Source: Pterois miles
Taxonomy: Eukaryota > Chordata > Actinopteri > Perciformes > Scorpaenidae
Assembly (NCBI GenBank): GCA_947000775.1
Contig: CAMQGK010000565.1
Span: forward strand, 10,272,001-10,336,000
Direction of reading: 5' to 3'
Length of the DNA: 64,000 nucleotides
This document shows positions 57,004 through 64,000 of the stretch, one piece after another (within the stretch, counting starts at the first letter, position 1; each line of letters opens with the position of its first letter). The notes under the pieces are model-generated. The model had not been told where the DNA came from and did no database searches. It saw nothing but the letters and a program-made list of their open reading frames with translations. A program made the translations under genes and the position numbers.

Positions 57004-60000
57004 TTAGACGCTCTGCTGGGTGGAGGAGGAGGAGTCAGCTGCGATGGCGTGGAGTGTGATGCCATCGCTGTCTGTGTGTTGTCCATCACTGCCCGTCACC
57101 CAGGGGTGGAGAAGGATCTGCTCCAGGGTCGGCCGGTCGGACGGCTGCTGGCTCAGACACCAGCCAATCAGCTGCTGGCACTCTGCAACAAAAAAATCGA
57201 GGAGATGAACATTAACACGCCTCTCGTTCAGAGCTTCCAATCTGAAACTTGATTCTGTGATCTGAGCAGAGACGACTCGCCACGATCGGACTGACCTGAG
57301 GAGATTGTGCGTCTGAAGCAGACCCGTCCTCTCAGGATCTCCTCGTCCTGTTCGAACGGGATGTCCCCACACACCATGTCGTACAGCAGCACGCCGAGCG
57401 ACCAGACGGTGGCCGAGCGACCGTGGTACCGGCGGAACCGGATCCACTCCGGAGGACTGTACACCCGCGTACCTGGATGGAGAAAGAAGAAGAAGGGGGC
57501 GTCAGCTATTTTATCTATTCCATAACATAAAACCCTCTGATTGAGGCTGTGAGATGATGTTGCAGTCGTCATTACATCATATCAGGGAGGACGTGACTTA
57601 TCACCATCACCATCGTTGTCATAATGCTCGCAAGCAACGGCTGCTGGTGTTTCTAGAAAAGTTCGTACTGCTGTCCTCCAGCCCCCTAACATGATTATAA
57701 CAAGAAGGGGCGGCAGTAGCTCAGTCTGTAGGGAGTTTGCTTGGGTCCCGACATGGACCAAAAAACTGAGTGTGAACTGGTAGCTGGAGAGGTGCCAGTT
57801 TACCTCTTGGGCAGTGCCGAGGTGCCCCTGAGCAAGGCACCAAACCCCCAACTGCTCGGGGCGCTTGTCTGGAGCAGCCTCCTCACTCTGACACCTCTCC
57901 ATTACTGCATGTATGTGTGTGTTTCAGGTCTGCATGTACCATGTATGAGTTAAACAGAGTGTAAATTGAATTTCCCCACTGTGGGACTAATAAAGGTAGA
58001 TCTTCTTCTTCTTAACCTTAATCCTAAATATCAGACATCAAATCCTCAAAAAGCTCTTTAAGGAAGGCAGAACTGGTCAAAAATATCCACACTAAACTGT
58101 AATTTCTTTATTCGTAAAATCTTACTTAAAACGTCTCACTTTCCAAAAATTCTTGAGTTGTTCTGACACCGATAACAGCACTGGAGTATCAGCGATTACA
58201 CCAGTCTATGCAGCGATATGATACCATCATTTATTAACCCAGAAAATAAATAAACTTTTTTAATGTACATCAAACTGCTCCAGAACGGTAGCCTTCACTG
58301 TGCTGTGGCTGTATCATGGCTGCCACCGGCTGCAACTGTTTTAGTGCAGTGTGGCGCTAGTGTAACAGTAACAATAGTCAGAGCAAGGAAAGTGTCCGTC
58401 ATTTAACGATATGTACAGTAAGTAAGGCTTCTGTTTGGAGGGGTGCCAGTACCCGAGTAGAGTGAGTGAATATTATATTATGCTAAGTGGAGACAATGAA
58501 CGCAGCACCGTGGCTGCTGCAGTATCTCTCCTGACGGTGAACTGGAGACAGTGAACGCAGCACCGTGGCTGCTACAGTAACTCTCCTGACAGTGAACTGT
58601 TGACTCAGTTGTCTGTTGTGCTCATATACTGCAGCTGGTGCACCGCTGCATGCGAGGCACAAATCTTGTTGGTTAAAGTCGCTATCTATCGCCGAATGAG
58701 GTAACACAATGGTGACTGAGCCTATGGCCCACTGATGAAAGCCTTTTGCATTGACAGTCTTACGAACTGGGTGTCTCTGGCAACATTGCACAGAAGGGAA
58801 GTGAAATCCATATTAGACTGATTGAAGTAAATTTAAATAGCCAAACCAAACCAGGAAAATCCCCTCCTTTCTCTTCTGTCAATTTGCTGTTGTCATGACG
58901 ACTGCACCGACATAAATCAATAACTGCCTGATCAGACTCACCATCGAACTCGGTGTAGGCGGTGTCTTTGAGGAAGGCCCCCGAGCCGAAGTCGATGAGT
59001 TTGATCTGTCCTGTCCTCAGGTCCACCAGCAGGTTCTCGTCCTTGATGTCTCGGTGTACGACGCTGCAGGTGTAGCAGTGACGCACCGCCTCCAGCACCT
59101 GCAGGAAGAAGCCGCGCGCCGCCGCCTCGTCCAGCGCGCCGCGCTCTGTGATGTAATCAAACAGGTCCTGCCCCAGCTCGGGACGCTCCATCACCATCAG
59201 CCAGCCGTCCGCCCGCTCCCACCAGTCCAACAGCCGCACCACGCCGCCAAACGCCCCGCTCACCTTCTTCAAAAGCACAATCTCCAGAGGAACCACGGCG
59301 CCGCACTGAGAGAGAAAATCATCAACTCTCAGACAGATAAAACAATACACACATGCAAAAATGTGAAGTACTGCATATAACTCATATAGCAGCTAAAGTG
59401 GTAATCAGTCTGACAAGAAGTTGTTATCAATCAGTTAATCTGCAGCAGGTAAAATCTCACCAGAGAGCCCCACTCAGTCACTCTGTCTCTGCACACATGC
59501 TTCACCGCCACCTGCATGTAAAGACAAACACTATTAACATGATTTGATTTTTATCATATTATTATAAAATATTATCAAACACATATTCCCAAAGAGTGTA
59601 AAGCAAAGTAAAAAAAAAATTTCAAAATAAGAGGAAAGTATAGCTTCATAGACCATGTTTCTTTGTGAAAACAAAGACCACATGCCAGGTTGAACTGAGC
59701 TGCATCAAGCTGGACAGCTGCATCACAGACACAGGAAGTACAGGGAATAGACACTGCCTTCCAAATAAAAGCACAAAGTGAAAACATACTGCCAAGTAGG
59801 TTTTGACCTACAAGGAATTTGCCTTGTTATTTTGGTGGTAAACATATTAAAAGAAAATAAAAATAACACCAAGTACTGCAAAAGTCAGCAAACAGAAAAT
59901 ATAAAACATTATAAAAAATATATGTGTACAATATATCTGTCGTCAGCAGCTGTGACCTTAAAATGTTTAGTTTAGTCAGTCCAAATCTAAATTGTCAGTT

Positions 60001-61746
60001 TTAAATATTTTCATAGAAGCTCTAGATGCCATAGTTAATTGAGAAGTAATTTATTTCCTCCTACATGTTTCCAGAAAGAAAAACAGCTTTAAATATTACT
60101 GATAACGATACATTGAGATTGTCAGTTGCTGTTTCCAAGTTCAAAAATCAACTTATGAGCTTTTTAAGCCAATATGTGTTTTGTGTTAATTGATTTCCAG
60201 TAATAATTTTATACATACAGTTGCATAAAGAAGCATATATTTCTATAATATGCTTTCACTTGTTGAATTTTGCATATCTACATTTCCATATTTAATACCT
60301 CGATTTCTTCTTATTAGAGAACAAAACACTAACTTGCAGACTTTGCTAATGTATATATTGAATTATTCTCTGCTCATAATTTGATTTGTAGAATAGTTGT
60401 AGTAGTCAGGTCCAATGATGTCTCAGATGACTGGACTGATGACTCAGTCCAATGTTCTTTATATTTTGTATTACACTGTTATACATGCACATAACACAAT
60501 AATTTCCCATGTTGGGATCAATAAAGTACTTCTAGCTTTGTCCATTTACATGTTAATAAGAGTATTAAATACTCAACAAATCTCCCTTTAGAATACATTT
60601 TTATAATTTTAAAAATGTGTGATTAATATGCGATTAAATATTTTAACCGATAAACAAGTCTGCCAATATTAGACTTTAAGGTGGATTTTATTTTGAAGGC
60701 ACATCCCGGAAACGCAGCCGGTTGCAGTGTGTAGAGCTTGATGCTGCGAGCCGCGGCCATGTGCTGGGACCAAAACAAAGCAGCTCCCCGCTCTTACCGG
60801 CAGCCCGTCGGTGAGGCGGACAGCCGAGTAGACCGTGCCGAATCCTCCGCTACCGAGCACTGATCCAAGCCGGTACAGCTTCTCAAACGGATGCTTCTCC
60901 GCTTTGGCTAAAAAGAAAACAAAGACAATATATATTAAGATTTTTCCATGTGATTCGGACGGTTGGGACTCTAATGTTGCGCCAAAATCTCTCTCTCTCA
61001 CACACACACACAAACAAACGTCTCCATGCCGGGTTGTTTCATCCCCGGATCACACCGTCAGTTTAACACTTAGCTCTTTAATATACGAGTTTAAAAGAAA
61101 AATACTGCCTTTGTTAAGAAAACAGACCAAAGAAATCACCGACTACGGGCGACCACATCACCCAACGTCCTCAGACGACCCCTGTTGTTCTCGTGCCCGC
61201 CGTTTAAAAATGGTGGACAGTCTACGGCAGCCTCATCACCTCCAATATCAACATTTTAAACCATGTGAGCGATGTGATCGAAGTACAAACAAACAGACAC
61301 CGTTTCAACAAAGGGGATATAGTTATTACGAGATAATAACACAGTTTGGCACGACACCTGGCTTCCAAAATGGCCACAGGCTATATTACCTAAAGGTCAT
61401 ACAGTAGCACATATTCACTGGATAACATGAGTGGATCGGAAATGTGTGAATTTAATCATTATTTTAATTTCTTCTGTAAAATTACCAAAATCTGGCTGGT
61501 CTAAAACGCCCCAGTGCGAGGACACGATGCCCCGAAGCCATCGGCTGAGTTAAATTTAATATATTTGGATTTTCAGATGATTTGTTTAAACAAAAGTATG
61601 CATCACTCATCTCGTCTTCTAGAAAATGGCTGTGTTATTTCCACCATGTTTTTGTTAATGCCGTCCACGTTACCTTGCTGCAGCTTCGCCGGTAAATCCA
61701 TACTGGATGAGATGTGGGAGAGGGAGCCCAGCTTGGAGAGCAGCAT
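57004..61746 (-). CDS. pim3: Serine/threonine kinase PIM3
   Basis: PIM kinases are constitutively active CAMK-related kinases controlled mainly by transcription and protein turnover. They phosphorylate BAD, 4E-BP1 and p27-type targets to promote survival and growth. Coding exons, 5' to 3': 61746-61674, 60907-60798, 59511-59461, 59305-58942, 57472-57296, 57182-57004. All introns are GT-AG, phases close, 317 aa. Visible motifs: MLLSKLGSLSH start shared with PIM1/3, LGSGGFGTVYS glycine loop, VAVK lysine (K65), the PIM-specific hinge proline in MERPEL (P120), HRDIKDEN (D164), DFG (D183), SPPEWIR and GDIPFEQDEEILRG. VTEWGSL and the FEQDEEILRGR segment favour PIM3 over PIM1 and PIM2, and proximity to brd1 agrees. 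Human PIM3 is 326 aa. No damage seen. Confidence 0.94.
57707..58013 (+). mobile_element. tRNA-derived SINE, full-length, in pim3 intron
   Basis: Head GGGGCGGCAGTAGCTCAGTC with A-box, body GGAGAGGTGCCAGTTTACCT and CAACTGCTCGGGGCGCTTGT, 3' end GAATTTCCCCACTGTGGGAC, TAATAAAGG and (CTT)n. The B-box region carries a deletion relative to the 38,755 copy. It is antisense to pim3, in the intron between exons 59305-58942 and 57472-57296. Confidence 0.9.
58488..58597. repeat. 55-bp tandem duplication in pim3 intron
   Basis: Units 58,488-58,542 and 58,543-58,597 both read TGGAGACA, GTGAACGCAGCACCGTGG (or ATGAACGC), CTCTCCTGAC and GTGAAC with few differences. The tandem is recent enough to keep about 90 percent identity by eye. 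Confidence 0.85.
60490..60540 (+). repeat. LINE/SINE 3' tail relic in pim3 intron
   Basis: TTTCCCATGTTGGGATCAAT followed by AAAGTACTTCT matches the shared fish LINE tail. The rest of the element is not recognisable. Confidence 0.55.
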
Positions 61747-62110
61747 GCTGCTTCAAAAAAACAAAAAACGAAAATACGCCGGGGAAAATATCCGCGTAAT
61801 AAATCCCAGATAACAGCGGAGTCCTCGCGTCTTTCTTTACGGGTAAAATGAGACGCTAACACGAGGAGAATCCGCCGGTAGTCCGCTTAACAACAGCCCG
61901 CCGGTCCCGGCAGCATCCACACAAGCGCGCCACTCTGCCTCGCGCTCCTCCGCCGGTGCCAATATCTCCAAAGATCAGATCCTTCCGCCTGCTCCCACCC
62001 CCCGCTGAACATTACACAACCTTGTCTTACACACGTAACTAACACATCAGTAATCAGCGGTGTAACGATTAGTATTGATTCGCGGGGAATATAAAGCCGG
62101 TGACACGAAA
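61747..62110 (-). promoter_or_regulatory. pim3: pim3 5' UTR and promoter region
   Basis: CpG-rich sequence immediately upstream of the ATG (for example CGCCGGTAGTCC, CCCGCCGGTCCCGGC and GCGCGCCACTCTGCC on the plus strand) fits a GC-rich PIM leader and promoter. A minus-strand TTTATATT near 62,090 is a weak TATA-like candidate. The start site is not determined. Confidence 0.5.
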
Positions 62111-62379
62111 TTGAACCATGAATTAACTAGAAACAAGCGGACTAGTTTTACGTAGTAGGATGGGCGCAAGGATTCAGGGTCACTCCGGCAGTGCCGCGGC
62201 TCATCAGAAAGAAGAGACGACACGCTTCAAAATAATCACATAGGAAGTAATAATAAAACAATAAAATCAATTGTATACATAGTAATAATGATAATGATAA
62301 TTATATGAAGTAGTGATAAATCAATTTGATGGTGAATTTAATAACAAACATATGACAAAATCCCATTGTTTACTTTCAG

Positions 62380-62474
62380 GTGAACCCATTGCCCTCAGCC
62401 CGAGTCATCGGCTCATCAGTGGTTTCCTACATTTCCCAGAATGCCTCTCAAAAGCATTCAGTGCAGGAGACAAG
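62380..62474 (+). promoter_or_regulatory. Possible divergent promoter/first exon with ZNF143-like site
   Basis: CTACATTTCCCAGAATGCCT at about 62,428-62,447 closely matches the ZNF143/STAF consensus (ACTACAATTCCCAGAATGC), usually found in promoters. It is followed by GAGACAAG|GTATGTGAG, a good plus-strand donor at 62,474, and preceded by TTTACTTTCAG, a possible acceptor at 62,380. No protein could be read from it. Confidence 0.3.
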
Positions 62475-64000
62475 GTATGTGAGATAACGTGATGACATTA
62501 CTGTGCAGTTGTCTGTTATCACCCATATTCTCCTGAAAACTCACTCTTATTGTTCTTACGTGGCATTTATATACTCAAAAACAATTCATGCTGCAGATAT
62601 CAACACATACATACACAGTTTCTCGAGTTTTCATAAAACCTGAATGCATTTTTGGTATGTTACAAATCCTGCCATTTCAATTTGAATACTCTCTTAATTC
62701 CACACATATGCATTATATTTATAACAATTAAAACAGTACAAATTCTTGCACACTGATCAACTCTTTATTAGCTCATTATCATATAAACCAAGGATGTTAA
62801 ACATAGAGCCTGAGGGCCAGAACCAGCCCACCAGAGGGTCCAATCCGGCCCACTGAATGACTTTGCAAAGTGTAAAAATTGCATAAAAGTATGAGATTTA
62901 AATTTTTGAAGGCTCGATTCTGAAATACTTTGTCACATTTATGACTTTCAACAGGAATTTTGTCCAAATTTAAGTTAAAATAAAGTCAGAATTTTACCAT
63001 AGGAAGCCAAAATGATGACATTTTAAGTCAAATTTATTATTAGTTATCATAAAAAGTCATAATTATGAGAGTTAAGTTAAACTTTTGACTTAAACTTGAA
63101 GTCAGACTTAAAAGATACAACTCAAAACTATGTTTATTTAATGTGAAAACTGAGATTTTCATTTTTCAAGTCTTGATTTTGAGATTTTTGTAACATTTAT
63201 GACTTACAGGATTTAAGTCCAGATTTTAGGTGATTAATGTCCAGTTTTTGACATGGTGAGCCAAAGACATGAGCTATTATGAATAATTAATTCCAGTTTT
63301 ACCATTAAATAAGATAAGATATTCCTTTTTTAGTCCCACAGTGGAAAAATTCACAGAAATGCTCTTCTATTTGAATTTTTGGGCTAGATTTTTCATTAAT
63401 TGTCATCATTTTCAAAATGTACTTGTACTTCTTTACACTAACAGGAAGGGGGCATTTGGAGGTGTTGTTATTTAGAGGTTACTATGCAGTGGTTTTATTG
63501 TCCCACTGGACATCAGACTGGACAGGATGTGGCCCCTGAACTAAAATGAGTTTGACATCCCTGATATAAACTCTCAAAGTCAACTTTACTGTCAATTCTG
63601 CGATTACGTTTTTGGTCTCAACCAACTTCTGCAGGCAAATATCTGTTTCTTTAGCTGCCAAATGCTCCACTATGATCACTAGCTGGTCTCCAACTGTCTG
63701 TCTGCTGGTTTCTGCTGGGCAGGTAAATGTGCTGTAAAAAACAAAGATTATTAAATGAAATAACTTAACAGCCCTTTTTTCCACATAATATATTGTACTT
63801 TTACTTGGTGAGAACACCCTGCAGTGTTGCAGTGCCTTTGTCTGTGTAGTCTTATAATTTCATCCCCTGACATTGTTTCGTCTTCTTATTTTGTGGTGCT
63901 GTAACTGAGTGGAGCACCTGCAGCCGATTGATGGATGGAAGCTTTTCCCACAATCCCCTCTGCTTGCTCACAAAATGCCAGAGCCGGTGGGATTGTTTTG
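62475..64000. other. Repeat-rich flank
   Basis: No gene is recognised. A minus-oriented LINE/SINE tail lies at about 63,305-63,360 (minus: TTTTTCCACTGTGGGACTAA, then (TTATC)n). Positions 63,590-63,740 (CAAATATCTGTTTCTTTAGC, TGTCTGTCTGCTGGTTTCTG) belong to another familiar fish repeat. The interval 62,880-63,300 has repeated GTCAGA/TTTTGA-type phrases of low complexity. Confidence 0.5.

Noticed and set aside
57004..61746. Alternative assignment to pim1 or pim2
   Set aside because: The FEQDEEILRGR segment, VTEWGSL and linkage to brd1 favour pim3. PIM1 has FEHDEEIIRG.
62645..63300. Recurrent short phrases resembling a CRISPR-like array
   Set aside because: There are no exact direct repeats or regular spacers. 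This is low-complexity eukaryotic intergenic DNA.

Overview
The window is vertebrate nuclear DNA, most likely from a spiny-rayed (percomorph) teleost. Three genes have short exons with canonical GT-AG introns and encode proteins close to known vertebrate families. Introns and intergenic DNA carry long CA/TG/TA microsatellites, tRNA-derived SINEs with a TTC tail, Tc1-like relics, hAT-like MITEs and other high-copy fish repeats. No bacterial, viral or CRISPR feature was seen. The species cannot be named from the sequence.

Layout. Positions 1-34,000 are gene-poor. The only intact gene there is an intronless-CDS TRIM E3 ubiquitin ligase on the minus strand (10,038-11,681). It has a LINE reverse-transcriptase fragment just downstream and a duplicated promoter-like segment upstream. 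The rest holds MITEs, a dead Tc1 transposase, microsatellites, and several stretches of complex sequence that may be conserved regulatory DNA (14.5-14.9, 17.9-18.4, 24.9-25.3, 26.3-26.6 and 29.1-29.3 kb). Positions 32,600-62,100 hold three consecutive minus-strand genes. In transcriptional order along the minus strand they are pim3 (serine/threonine kinase, CDS 61,746-57,004), ftsj1 (tRNA 2'-O-methyltransferase, 54,113-49,471) and brd1 (BRPF2, scaffold of MYST histone acetyltransferase complexes, 45,415-34,099). I assembled all coding exons by splice sites and phase: 11 for brd1 (1,187 aa), 10 for ftsj1 and 6 for pim3 (317 aa).

How they relate. The three genes are ordinary housekeeping or regulatory loci and do not form a pathway: chromatin acetylation, tRNA anticodon-loop modification and a short-lived survival kinase. 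BRD1 and PIM3 are near neighbours on human 22q13.33, so part of the order looks ancestral, whereas human FTSJ1 is X-linked. The gene-poor flank beyond brd1 may correspond to the large non-coding interval beside BRD1 in tetrapods.

Points most worth checking: ftsj1 exon 3 lacks one base in a homopolymer, so the frame is broken (assembly error or real lesion). A hAT-type MITE with a perfect 8-bp target duplication sits in a brd1 intron. A brd1 splice acceptor uses a 28-T homopolymer. A possible divergent promoter with a ZNF143-like site lies beyond pim3. I found no convincing new biological system.
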